Position numbers and translations under genes: made by a program | DNA from: an uncultured Bacteroidota bacterium | GTDB lineage: Bacteria > Bacteroidota > Bacteroidia > Chitinophagales > LD1 | Direction of reading: 5' to 3' | DNA length: 39,953 nt | Assembly (NCBI GenBank): GCA_937894725.1 | Contig: CALAYL010000063.1 | Location: 1 to 39,953, forward strand | In this document: positions 1-7,453 of the stretch, piece by piece | How positions within the stretch are numbered: the stretch's first letter is position 1 | How the letters are laid out: the number at the start of each line of letters is the position of its first letter | Notes under the pieces: model-generated | Seen by the model: only the letters and a program-made list of their open reading frames with translations | The model's database searches: none | Told to the model about the DNA's origin: nothing

Positions 1-2
1 CC

Positions 3-182
3 GAATTGGATTGGTTAAAGAAAAATGCTTTGACCTTGGAGCTTTGCAAATCGCTTCCAAAATTCAAAAACAAACAGCGTTTGGTTTTTGCCCCTGCAAA
101 ATATGTGGACGACCATACTTTGTTGGATTATCGCATAGATTTTTGTCAATTGCCTTACGAAATTTACCGTCTGAACCGTTGA
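3..182 (+). CDS. mod: Type III restriction-modification DNA methyltransferase (Mod), C-terminal end only
   Basis: Reading in the third frame from the left edge gives 59 codons and a TGA at 180-182, with no start inside the window, so this is the tail of a gene that begins to the left. The end of the protein reads RLVFAPAKYVDDHTLLDYRI followed by DFCQLPYEIYRL. This resembles the closing segment of type III Mod adenine methyltransferases, where a short 'vFAPaK...' strand precedes 'f.QLPyeiYrl'. The call is strongly supported by position, because an intact type III Res gene follows 444 bases later. Mod would methylate one strand of an asymmetric site and supply target recognition to Res. Catalytic motifs (DPPY, FxGxG) lie outside the window and cannot be checked. 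Confidence 0.72.
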   Translation, partial: ELDWLKKNALTLELCKSLPKFKNKQRLVFAPAKYVDDHTLLDYRIDFCQLPYEIYRLNR

Positions 183-195
183 TTTTTGTGATTAA

Positions 196-630
196 ATGAT
201 TGTTATGATAAATGAGCAGTATAAATATTCTGAATTAACATCCAAAATAATTGGATGTGCAATGACTGTCCATAAAACATTAGGCAACGGTTTTCAGGAA
301 GTCATATATCAACGTGCAATAGCAATTGAAATGGGTTTAGCAGGCATTGAGTATCAAAGGGAATTTGAAATGCCTATATTTTACCGAGAGGAACAAATAG
401 GAACGCGAAGAGTAGATTTTTTAGTTGAAGGAGTTGTTTCAGTTGAATTAAAAGCAATTACTAAACTAGAAGATGTTCATTTAGCACAGGCAATCAATTA
501 CTTGGAGGCTTACAACCTTGAAGTTGGATTATTAATAAACTTTGGTGAAGTGAGCTTAAATTTTAAAAGGTTAACCAACAAGAAATTCATTCCATCACAA
601 GAATCAAATAAATCACAGTTCAGACTATGA
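196..630 (+). CDS. GxxExxY protein, PD-(D/E)XK nuclease-like
   Basis: A 144-residue protein of the GxxExxY family (PDDEXK_3-like). The naming motif is present as GFQEVIY at residues 32-38. A nuclease-type core follows: D74 in RRVDFLV, then E84 and K86 in VELKA, and a QxxxY helix motif (Q98, Y102). All expected catalytic positions appear intact, so an active nuclease fold is plausible, although the biochemical role of this family is not settled. The gene begins 13 bases after the mod stop and its TGA overlaps the res ATG by four bases (ATGA), so it is probably translated as part of the mod-res operon. ATG at 205 is an alternative start, three codons in. Family members are usually seen as solitary genes; here it is embedded in a restriction operon. 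Confidence 0.85.
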   Translation: MIVMINEQYKYSELTSKIIGCAMTVHKTLGNGFQEVIYQRAIAIEMGLAGIEYQREFEMPIFYREEQIGTRRVDFLVEGVVSVELKAITKLEDVHLAQAINYLEAYNLEVGLLINFGEVSLNFKRLTNKKFIPSQESNKSQFRL

Positions 631-3170
631 AGTTAAAGCACTATCAGGAAAAGGTTTTAAAAGAACTCAAAGAATATTTGAGTGCTTTGGCTGATGCTAA
701 AAAAGAGTTTGAGGAAATTGCCGAACTCAAACCGCATTTGGCAAAACATATCAATTTCCCGAAAGAGGCTTGGGAAAAGGCAACAGGACGTTCTATTTAT
801 CATTCTAAAACCAACGGTTTAGACGAGCCATTGCCCGACATTTATTTGAAAGTGCCCACAGGTGGAGGAAAAACTTTGGTAGCTTGCCACGCAATTGATA
901 ATATCCAAAAATCGTATCTCAACAAACAAACAGGATTGATTTTATGGATTGTTCCTTCCACACAAATTTACAGACAAACTATTTCGGCATTAAAAGACAG
1001 AGAACATCCTTACCGTCAGGTATTGGATATTTCAAGCGGTGGCAGAACGCTAATCAAGGAAAAAACAGAAATGTTTAATCGCCTTGATGTGGAAGAAAAC
1101 TTGGTTGTGCTGATGTTAATGCTTCCATCTGCCAATCGTCAAAACAAAGAAACGCTAAAGGTTTTCAGAGACCAAGGCGGATTTACCGATTTTTTTCCTA
1201 GAGAAGATGATTTTGAAGGACATAAAAAACTAAAAGAACTCATTCCGAATTTGGATTGCTTCACAACCGAAATGGAAGTTTTCGGAACGCAAATAAAAAC
1301 TTCTCTTGGAAACACATTAAAAGTATTGCGTCCACTTGTGGTAATTGATGAAGGACACAGAGCTTATGGAGAATTGGCAAGAAATACCGTTAGAAATTTC
1401 AATCCTTCATTTATTCTTGAATTATCAGCAACACCCCCACCCAACAGCAACGAGTTGGTAAAAATTACAGGTCGGGAACTGCACGAAGAAGAAATGATAA
1501 AATTGGACATTCACCTTACCAACAAAACCAGTTTAGATTGGCAAGACACTTTATTGGCAAGTTTTGAGAAGCTAAACGATTTAGAGAAAAAAGCCAAAGA
1601 ATATGAAGGAAACACAGGCGAATATATTCGTCCCATTTGCTTGATTCAGGTTGAAAGAACAGGAAAAGACCAAAAAGATAAAAAGTTTATTCACGCAGAA
1701 GATGCCAAAGAATATTTAATCAAAAAATGCAATGTTCCAGAAAGTCATATTGCGATAAAGTCAAGTGAAAAAGACGATATTGAAGGGATTGACTTATTCG
1801 CAAATGATTGTGAAATACGTTATATCATAACCAAACAGGCATTGCAAGAGGGTTGGGATTGTTCGTTTGCTTATGTGCTTACGGTGCTTACCAATCCATC
1901 ATCAGCAACAGGAATTACACAATTAGTCGGCAGGATTTTAAGACAGCCCTTTGCACGAAAAACCAAAATCAAAGATTTGGACGAGTGTTATGTTTATACT
2001 TTCAGACAAAATGCCAAATCCTTAGTAAGCGATATTAAAAAAGGGTTGGAAGATGAAGGTTTGGGCGATATAGCAGGAAGAATTGTAAGTGATGGTGCAG
2101 GAACAGACACAGGCGGTTTAAAAGACCGTGTAATGCAATATCGTTCGGGCTTTAAAAAGTTTGAAGGTAAAGTCTATCTGCCAAAATTTGTAATTCAGGA
2201 AAAAGAAAGTTGGCGGGATATGAATTTTGAAATTGATATTCTCAGCGAAATTGATTGGGAAAGTATCAATATTGATGAAATCAAAAATCTTTCACTCCAA
2301 AACAAGCGAAACAAAGAACAGGAAATTGCTTTAGGCTTGAGTGATGAAGAAAAGGAGTTGCTAAAAGAAACAGGCAGAGAAGAAAAAACAGGCACTTTAG
2401 AAATTGACGAAGTATTTCTGACAAGACAGATAACGGAAATCATTCCAAATCCTTGGCATTGTTTCCAAATTGGAGAAAAAGCGATTAAGCTACTTTTGGA
2501 AAAATACGAACGTGAAATAGTTGCAGCCAATTTTGTTTTCATCATTGAAGAACTCAAAAAGATTTTAGAGAAAGAGCGAAACCGTTTATCTGAACAGGTT
2601 TTCAGAAAAATGGTTGCCGACAAAAAACTATGCTTTTTCCTGATAACAGACAAAGGCGGTTTTGAATTACCATCAAGAATAAAAGTAAAGAGCAACAAAC
2701 AGTTGGTGCGTAACGACAATACACCAATTCAAAAATCATTGTTCGACTATGTTCCCGAAGAAAACATAAACGACCTTGAAAAATCAGTTGCCATTTACCT
2801 TGACGAACAAGAAAAATTATTGTGGTGGTATCGCAATATGAGCCGACAGGACTATCACATACAAGGTTGGAAACGAAATAAAATCTATCCTGACTTCCTT
2901 GCAGCAGACAGACAAGAAGAAAAAGACGATTACGGAACGGTGTATGTTTTGGAAACAAAAGGAATCCACCTCAAAAATGAGGACACCAAATACAAACAAG
3001 ACGTATTTGCACTTTGCAACGAATTAGGAGCAAAGAAAGCTTGGAAAGAACTCTTTGACGAATTTCCAGACCACGACTTTGAATTTCAAGTAGTGTTTGA
3101 AGACGAATGGCAAAATAAGATTAACGAACTAATGTGTAGCCCCCCCATTATTAGGACAGGTCATAAATAG
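627..3170 (+). CDS. res: Type III restriction endonuclease subunit Res (SF2 helicase + PD-(D/E)XK nuclease)
   Basis: An 847-residue protein with the domain order of type III Res. Walker A is PTGGGKT at residues 77-83, the DEGH box (motif II) at 241-244, SATPP at about 267-271, and motif VI GRILRQ at 435-440, preceded by QEGWDCSFA. The C-terminal nuclease shows D756 in YPDF and E776-T-K778 in VLETKG, the PD-(D/E)XK signature. Res uses ATP to communicate along DNA between two inversely oriented unmethylated sites and cuts beside one of them, acting as a Mod/Res complex. It starts on the ATGA overlap with the GxxExxY gene. No frameshift is visible and all motifs are intact. The last dozen residues (CSPPIIRTGHK) do not look like a normal Res end and coincide with a possible insertion-sequence terminus. 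Confidence 0.94.
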   Translation: MKLKHYQEKVLKELKEYLSALADAKKEFEEIAELKPHLAKHINFPKEAWEKATGRSIYHSKTNGLDEPLPDIYLKVPTGGGKTLVACHAIDNIQKSYLNKQTGLILWIVPSTQIYRQTISALKDREHPYRQVLDISSGGRTLIKEKTEMFNRLDVEENLVVLMLMLPSANRQNKETLKVFRDQGGFTDFFPREDDFEGHKKLKELIPNLDCFTTEMEVFGTQIKTSLGNTLKVLRPLVVIDEGHRAYGELARNTVRNFNPSFILELSATPPPNSNELVKITGRELHEEEMIKLDIHLTNKTSLDWQDTLLASFEKLNDLEKKAKEYEGNTGEYIRPICLIQVERTGKDQKDKKFIHAEDAKEYLIKKCNVPESHIAIKSSEKDDIEGIDLFANDCEIRYIITKQALQEGWDCSFAYVLTVLTNPSSATGITQLVGRILRQPFARKTKIKDLDECYVYTFRQNAKSLVSDIKKGLEDEGLGDIAGRIVSDGAGTDTGGLKDRVMQYRSGFKKFEGKVYLPKFVIQEKESWRDMNFEIDILSEIDWESINIDEIKNLSLQNKRNKEQEIALGLSDEEKELLKETGREEKTGTLEIDEVFLTRQITEIIPNPWHCFQIGEKAIKLLLEKYEREIVAANFVFIIEELKKILEKERNRLSEQVFRKMVADKKLCFFLITDKGGFELPSRIKVKSNKQLVRNDNTPIQKSLFDYVPEENINDLEKSVAIYLDEQEKLLWWYRNMSRQDYHIQGWKRNKIYPDFLAADRQEEKDDYGTVYVLETKGIHLKNEDTKYKQDVFALCNELGAKKAWKELFDEFPDHDFEFQVVFEDEWQNKINELMCSPPIIRTGHK
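3135..3168 (+). mobile_element. Possible IS3-family terminal inverted-repeat remnant
   Basis: The stretch begins TGTAGCCCCCCCATTATT and continues AGGACAGGTCATAAA. It has the general shape of many IS3-family ends: a TG terminus, a C-rich block, then AT-rich bases and a GGACA core. It supplies the last codons and the TAG of res. No transposase and no matching opposite end are visible in the window, so this is at best a solo end left after deletion or one side of a recombination. The resemblance is from memory of the family pattern, not a search. Confidence 0.3.
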
Positions 3171-3308
3171 ACAGAACGAGATTAATAGTAGGCAAAGTTT
3201 ATTTTTTTAGGAAGCTTATTAATACCATTATGGCCGTTGTATGTAGTAAACGCGCATAGGCATTTTTGGGGATGTTTATAGATTGCTGGGGCAGCACAAA
3301 AAATGTGT

Positions 3309-4052
3309 CTACTTCTTGTCCCAAAGCTTGGTAGAATGCAGCAACGGCACCCCCGATCCCACTATCGCACCTACGGCATATCCTGTAAGTATATCTGTCC
3401 AAAAATGCTTGCCAGCCTTATAGCGCATTGCTCCCATAGTAAGTGGAAAACTAACCGCAGCAGTCCACACAAGCGGTAGAAATTTATTTTTAGGATTATA
3501 CATCGTAAATACTGTCGCCATAAAAAATGATTGACTAGAAGCCATAGAGGTATGCCCACTAAAAAACGAGTTAAAATTGTCTTTAGCTCTTTTTTGGTAA
3601 ATAGGAATTTCGGGATTATAGACTATAGGTCGAGGTCGAGAAACTGCTGTTTTGACCAGATTGGTCAATGCGCTATTGAGTAAAAAAACCTCCACATCCA
3701 TCAAGGCTACTTTGCCAAAGTCTTTGCGAATCTTAGGGTCGGCCATAAGCGGCAAAGGCAATAAAGCAGAAGTAACCAGCATACCATCACTCACATAGCG
3801 CGCTATTTTACTATTTTGGTGTGTAGCACTTCGGTCAAATTTATTGACTTGTTCGGGTGTCAAACTTTCAATAAAAACAACCGATTTCATTTTTCGTTTG
3901 GCATTGAGCTGCCGCTCTGCACCAAACATACTCAGCGCAGCTATCCCTATCGGAAAAGAAATTTCTCCTTTTAGTACAAAAGGCGATTGGGCGATAGTGA
4001 GTTTGGGCAATAGCAGCAACACTATCATGGCGAGCGTTAAATATCTTTTCAT
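3309..4052 (-). CDS. PAP2-family phosphatase, exported or membrane-associated
   Basis: A 247-residue protein starting with a hydrophobic signal segment (residues 1-21, ending near IAQ). The three PAP2 signature blocks are present: K134 with RPRP at 139-142, SGH at 165-167, and R210-x5-H216-x3-D220. These residues form the vanadate-type phosphatase active site that hydrolyses lipid phosphates or diphosphates such as undecaprenyl diphosphate or phosphatidic acid. Several hydrophobic helices fill the C-terminal half. It stands alone on the minus strand, divergent from the SUI1 gene and convergent with res, with a plausible own promoter at 4075-4104. Substrate cannot be assigned; nearby lipopolysaccharide genes make a polyprenyl-phosphate substrate reasonable but unproven. 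Confidence 0.85.
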   Translation of the reverse strand: MKRYLTLAMIVLLLLPKLTIAQSPFVLKGEISFPIGIAALSMFGAERQLNAKRKMKSVVFIESLTPEQVNKFDRSATHQNSKIARYVSDGMLVTSALLPLPLMADPKIRKDFGKVALMDVEVFLLNSALTNLVKTAVSRPRPIVYNPEIPIYQKRAKDNFNSFFSGHTSMASSQSFFMATVFTMYNPKNKFLPLVWTAAVSFPLTMGAMRYKAGKHFWTDILTGYAVGAIVGSGVPLLHSTKLWDKK

Positions 4053-4074
4053 AAGCTTGCGTGTGTTTATCTTT

Positions 4075-4104
4075 CAAATAGACAAAAAATAATCCTAAAT
4101 TCAA
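4075..4104 (-). promoter_or_regulatory. Bacteroidota-type promoter for the PAP2 gene
   Basis: Read on the minus strand this is TTG (4104-4102), 19 bases, then TCTATTTG (4082-4075). It matches the phylum consensus TTG-N19-21-TAnnTTTG at all but the second base of the -7 box. The predicted start of transcription lies about 20 bases upstream of the PAP2 ATG. Confidence 0.45.
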
Positions 4105-4133
4105 TATTGTTATAGAAAACCTATTTTTAGGCC

Positions 4134-4475
4134 ATGAAGAAAATCAATCTAAGCGATTTGCATAAAGTAGTCTATTCTACAAATCCCGACTATAAACCAG
4201 ACGAGGAGGAATCAGACATACCCGACCTCTCCCCTAGCCAACAAACACTCTACATTCGTGTCGATAGATTGAAAGGCAATAAAACAGCCACTGTGATTGA
4301 AAATTTCAAAGGTACTGCTGACGCGCTCAATGACCTGGCGAAAACCCTCAAATCGAAATGTGGTACAGGAGGAAATGCGAAAGAAGGTGAAATCATCATA
4401 CAAGGCGAAAAGCGCACACAAGTGACCCAACTCCTTCAGCAAATGGGATTTAAAACCAAACTAAAAGGAGGCTAA
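4134..4475 (+). CDS. yciH: Translation initiation factor SUI1/YciH family
   Basis: A 113-residue protein with an acidic, Asp/Glu/Pro-rich N-terminal linker (about residues 18-37) followed by a SUI1/eIF1 fold. The diagnostic segment LKSKCGTGGNAKEGEIIIQG lies at about 72-91 and matches the 'LkkkcGtGGtvKdgeIeiQG' block of YciH/eIF1 proteins. The C-terminal helix-strand (QLLQQMGFKTK) is also present. Bacterial YciH is thought to influence start-site discrimination on the 30S subunit, but its physiological role is poorly defined. Its last codons (Lys-Gly-Gly) are built from the AAAGGAGG sequence that serves as ribosome-binding site for recQ, which begins four bases after its stop, so the two genes are very probably coupled. 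Confidence 0.92.
   Translation: MKKINLSDLHKVVYSTNPDYKPDEEESDIPDLSPSQQTLYIRVDRLKGNKTATVIENFKGTADALNDLAKTLKSKCGTGGNAKEGEIIIQGEKRTQVTQLLQQMGFKTKLKGG
4464..4471 (+). promoter_or_regulatory. Strong Shine-Dalgarno site for recQ, inside the 3' end of the SUI1 gene
   Basis: AAAGGAGG lies eight bases before a TTG start codon at 4480. This near-perfect match to the 16S anti-Shine-Dalgarno sequence decides the recQ start. It is unusual because Bacteroidota genes generally lack such sites. Confidence 0.7.
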
Positions 4476-4479
4476 TACA

Positions 4480-6369
4480 TTGACACCCGAATCGATTTTA
4501 CAAAAACATTGGGGTCATACTGCCTTTCGCCCTCTCCAACGAGAGATTATAGCCGCTGTATTGAACCATCAAGACACGTTGGCGCTATTGCCTACTGGTG
4601 GTGGTAAGTCGATTTGCTTTCAACTGCCAGCCTTATTAATGGAAGGGCTGTGTATCGTAGTGAGTCCGCTCATTGCACTCATGAAAGACCAAGTGGAGCG
4701 TCTCAACGATATGGATATGAAGGCGCACTTTTTGCATGGCAATATGAACAAAGACCAGCAAGCGGCCCTACTCGATGCTTGCGAATTTAGCGGTGTCAAG
4801 TTTCTCTATATTTCGCCTGAGCGACTCGCTTCGGAGGCTTTTTTAGAAAGAATTAAAAATATCAAAATAGCCCTTCTTGCAGTAGATGAAGCTCACTGTA
4901 TATCGCAGTGGGGCTACGATTTTAGGCCATCCTATCTCAAAATCAATAAACTCAGAGAGCAGTTTCCTACAGTACCTATGATAGCGCTCACTGCATCGGC
5001 TACACCATCCGTAATGGATGATATCGTAGCACGATTAACGATGAAAAATCCAGCAATTTTCAGAGGTTCATTTTTACGTCCCAATCTCAGTTTTGTAGTT
5101 CGCCCATCAGATGATAAAAAGCATGAAATAGTTCACATTTTATCGAAGATAAAAGGCTCTGGCATAGTCTATGTGCGCACCCGAAAACACACTGTAGAAA
5201 TAAGCCAATGGCTCAGTAGGTCTGGAATTCAATCCGATTTTTATCATGCAGGCTTGAGTTTTGATCTACGCAATCAAAAACAGCTCGAGTGGACAAAAGG
5301 CAACACCCGTATCATGGTTTGTACCAATGCCTTTGGGATGGGAATAGATAAGGCCGATGTACGTGTCGTGATTCACTATCAAGCACCCGATAGCCTAGAA
5401 GGATACTATCAAGAGGCGGGGCGAGCTGGGCGCGATGGACAAAAATCCTATGCAGTTTTGCTCAAAAATGCGGAGGACGAAACCCTGCTCGATAGCGAAA
5501 AGCTAATCCATATCCCGAATGCAGATGAAATAAAAACTATCTATTTTAACCTTATGTCAAGTTTCGGACTTGGCTATGGCTATGGCGAAAATCAGCAATT
5601 TGAATTTGATTTAGCGGGTTTTTGCAAACAGTTTGGACTTATACCACTCAAAGTACTCTATGCGCTCAATGTACTCGAATATCACGAATACCTGCGGCAT
5701 ACCGATACGCTAGGTGAACTACCCAAAGTACAAATCGCTACTGGCAGCCAAGGGCTATACCAATTTATGTCGCATAGCCAAAATTTTGAACCGCTGCTAA
5801 AAATGCTTTTGCGAACTAGCCCAGGTATTTTTGAAATGCCAAATATTATTCATGAAGATACGATAGCAAAAAAGCTGAATATCAGCATCGTTAAACTGCA
5901 AGAGCAACTTCGCTTTTTGCATACAAATCAAATTATCTATTACACTGCTAGCCATCAAAATCCAATGATTTTTTTACTCAAAGCGTGCTTACCCCCTGAT
6001 CAATTTTATCTTGATAAATCGTTTCTGCAAAAACGAGCCGAAAACATAAAAAAACGATTGTCTGCCGCACGCTTTTACCTTGACCAAAACTCAATTTGTA
6101 GAGCGATGGTGATAGCCGAATATTTTGGCGAAAAGAATGCGGTACCTTGCCGAGTTTGTGATGTATGTTTGACAAAAAATAAAAATGCGACCTTTGTACC
6201 AGATGAGTATATAGACCAGCTCAATTTGATTTTAGATAGCCCTATGACTATTCATCAAATCAGCGAATCGCTTCAACTCAATATCAAAAAAACAAGTACG
6301 CTCGTGCAGTGGGCATTAGCCACAGACTTACTAACCCAAACAGATAATGATACCTATCGCAAAACATAA
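4480..6369 (+). CDS. recQ: ATP-dependent DNA helicase RecQ
   Basis: A 629-residue RecQ helicase. Motifs in order: PTGGGKS (residues 38-44), DEAHCISQWGYDFRPSY from D136, SATP, NAFGMGIDKADVR and EAGRAGRDGQ (motif VI). The RQC zinc site shows four cysteines, C540, C557, C560 and C563, followed by a short winged-helix segment. No HRDC domain follows, so this is the shorter RecQ type. It unwinds 3'-5' at forks and recombination intermediates. The start is a TTG placed eight bases after a perfect AAAGGAGG and two codons before the conserved Pro-Glu-Ser-Ile-Leu N-terminus. The 3' end overlaps the next gene by 23 bases, an arrangement that suggests translational coupling with the glycosyltransferase run. 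Confidence 0.95.
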   Translation: MTPESILQKHWGHTAFRPLQREIIAAVLNHQDTLALLPTGGGKSICFQLPALLMEGLCIVVSPLIALMKDQVERLNDMDMKAHFLHGNMNKDQQAALLDACEFSGVKFLYISPERLASEAFLERIKNIKIALLAVDEAHCISQWGYDFRPSYLKINKLREQFPTVPMIALTASATPSVMDDIVARLTMKNPAIFRGSFLRPNLSFVVRPSDDKKHEIVHILSKIKGSGIVYVRTRKHTVEISQWLSRSGIQSDFYHAGLSFDLRNQKQLEWTKGNTRIMVCTNAFGMGIDKADVRVVIHYQAPDSLEGYYQEAGRAGRDGQKSYAVLLKNAEDETLLDSEKLIHIPNADEIKTIYFNLMSSFGLGYGYGENQQFEFDLAGFCKQFGLIPLKVLYALNVLEYHEYLRHTDTLGELPKVQIATGSQGLYQFMSHSQNFEPLLKMLLRTSPGIFEMPNIIHEDTIAKKLNISIVKLQEQLRFLHTNQIIYYTASHQNPMIFLLKACLPPDQFYLDKSFLQKRAENIKKRLSAARFYLDQNSICRAMVIAEYFGEKNAVPCRVCDVCLTKNKNATFVPDEYIDQLNLILDSPMTIHQISESLQLNIKKTSTLVQWALATDLLTQTDNDTYRKT

Positions 6370-7453
6370 AAAAATCTTTTTTACGGTAACCAACGATCTG
6401 ACTACCGATCAGCGGATGATTCGTATATGCAGTTCTTTAGCAGCAGCTGGGTTTGAGGTCACTTTAGTGGGTAGAGTATTGCACAATTCAGCACCATTAA
6501 AAGCAGCAACATTCAAACAAAAAAGATTATGCTGCTTTTTCAATACAGGCAAGCTTTTTTATGCAGAATATAACCTTCGTCTATTCTTCTTTTTATTGTT
6601 TCAGAAAATGGATGGACTATGCGCTATAGATCTCGATACCATATTGCCGGGGGTATTTATTTCGAGGCTCAAAAATTGCCCACTCATCTATGATGCACAC
6701 GAGTATTTTCCTTATGTGCCAGAAGTGATAGAGCGACCAAAAGTTCAAAAAATGTGGCTCGCCATAGAACGGTTTTCGATACCAAAAACACAACTCCGAT
6801 ACACTGTATCAAAGTCTATTGCCGAAGCTTTTGAAAAGGAATATAAATTACCGTTTGAAGTCATAAGGAATGTACCGTTTTCGAGGCCATTTGAGGAACA
6901 AGAAAAAAAGGAAAAAATAATCGTGTATCAGGGCGCACTCAACAAAGATAGAGGACTGGAACAATTTTTAGCTGCTGCGGTAGGAATGCCCTGGATTGTT
7001 TACCTATATGGCGATGGCGATATAAAAGAAAACTTAGTCAAGTTAGTCAAGGAGTATGGACTTGAAAAAAATGTATTTTTCAAAGGAAAACTAGACCCTT
7101 CTACGCTTTGGACAGCAACACAAAAAGCCTATATCGGTATAAACTTGGCGGTAGATACGAGCTTGAGTTACAAATTATCGTTAAGCAACAAATTCTTTGA
7201 TTATATACAAGCTGGCATTCCCCAGGTGATGATTAACCTACCTGAATTTGAGCGTATTAACAATGAAGCAGCAATCGGTTTATTGATAAATTCATTAGAA
7301 ATTGAGGATATAAGATCAGCCATCAACCGTTTACTTGATGATGAAAAACTATATATTCGCTTTGTTCAAAACTGTATTTCACTTCGAGCTATCCACCATT
7401 GGGAAAGCGAATCCGAAAAACTCATAAAAATGTATCATGACTTATTCAAATAA
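6347..7453 (+). CDS. Glycosyltransferase, GT-B fold (GT4-like)
   Basis: A 368-residue cytoplasmic protein with the two-domain GT-B layout. The N-terminal Rossmann half begins IFFTVTNDLTTDQRMIRI and carries YDAHEYFPYVPEV at about residues 108-120. The C-terminal donor-binding half contains IVYQGALNKDRGLEQF, YLYGDGD, and NKFFDYIQAGIPQVMI, which is the family's 'K..eyma.G.PvI' region. Such enzymes transfer a sugar from a nucleotide donor onto a growing glycan, here probably lipopolysaccharide, given kdsB two genes on. The ATG lies inside recQ (23-base overlap) and the end overlaps the next gene by 17 bases. Donor and acceptor cannot be told from sequence. Confidence 0.85.
   Translation: MIPIAKHKKIFFTVTNDLTTDQRMIRICSSLAAAGFEVTLVGRVLHNSAPLKAATFKQKRLCCFFNTGKLFYAEYNLRLFFFLLFQKMDGLCAIDLDTILPGVFISRLKNCPLIYDAHEYFPYVPEVIERPKVQKMWLAIERFSIPKTQLRYTVSKSIAEAFEKEYKLPFEVIRNVPFSRPFEEQEKKEKIIVYQGALNKDRGLEQFLAAAVGMPWIVYLYGDGDIKENLVKLVKEYGLEKNVFFKGKLDPSTLWTATQKAYIGINLAVDTSLSYKLSLSNKFFDYIQAGIPQVMINLPEFERINNEAAIGLLINSLEIEDIRSAINRLLDDEKLYIRFVQNCISLRAIHHWESESEKLIKMYHDLFK

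Noticed and set aside
11..199. Open frame with ATG at the left edge
   Set aside because: It covers the same bases as the Mod C-terminus in another frame. The Mod frame gives recognisable family sequence and this one does not.
2195..2999. Minus-strand frames of 60-174 codons opposite res
   Set aside because: Antisense shadows of a long intact gene with clear helicase and nuclease motifs; rich in Ser/Phe/Leu as expected of such shadows.
3199..3402. Minus-strand frame overlapping the PAP2 3' end
   Set aside because: Considered as a frameshifted continuation of PAP2, but PAP2 already has a full-length ending after the R-x5-H-x3-D motif and the extra frame has no similarity to anything known.
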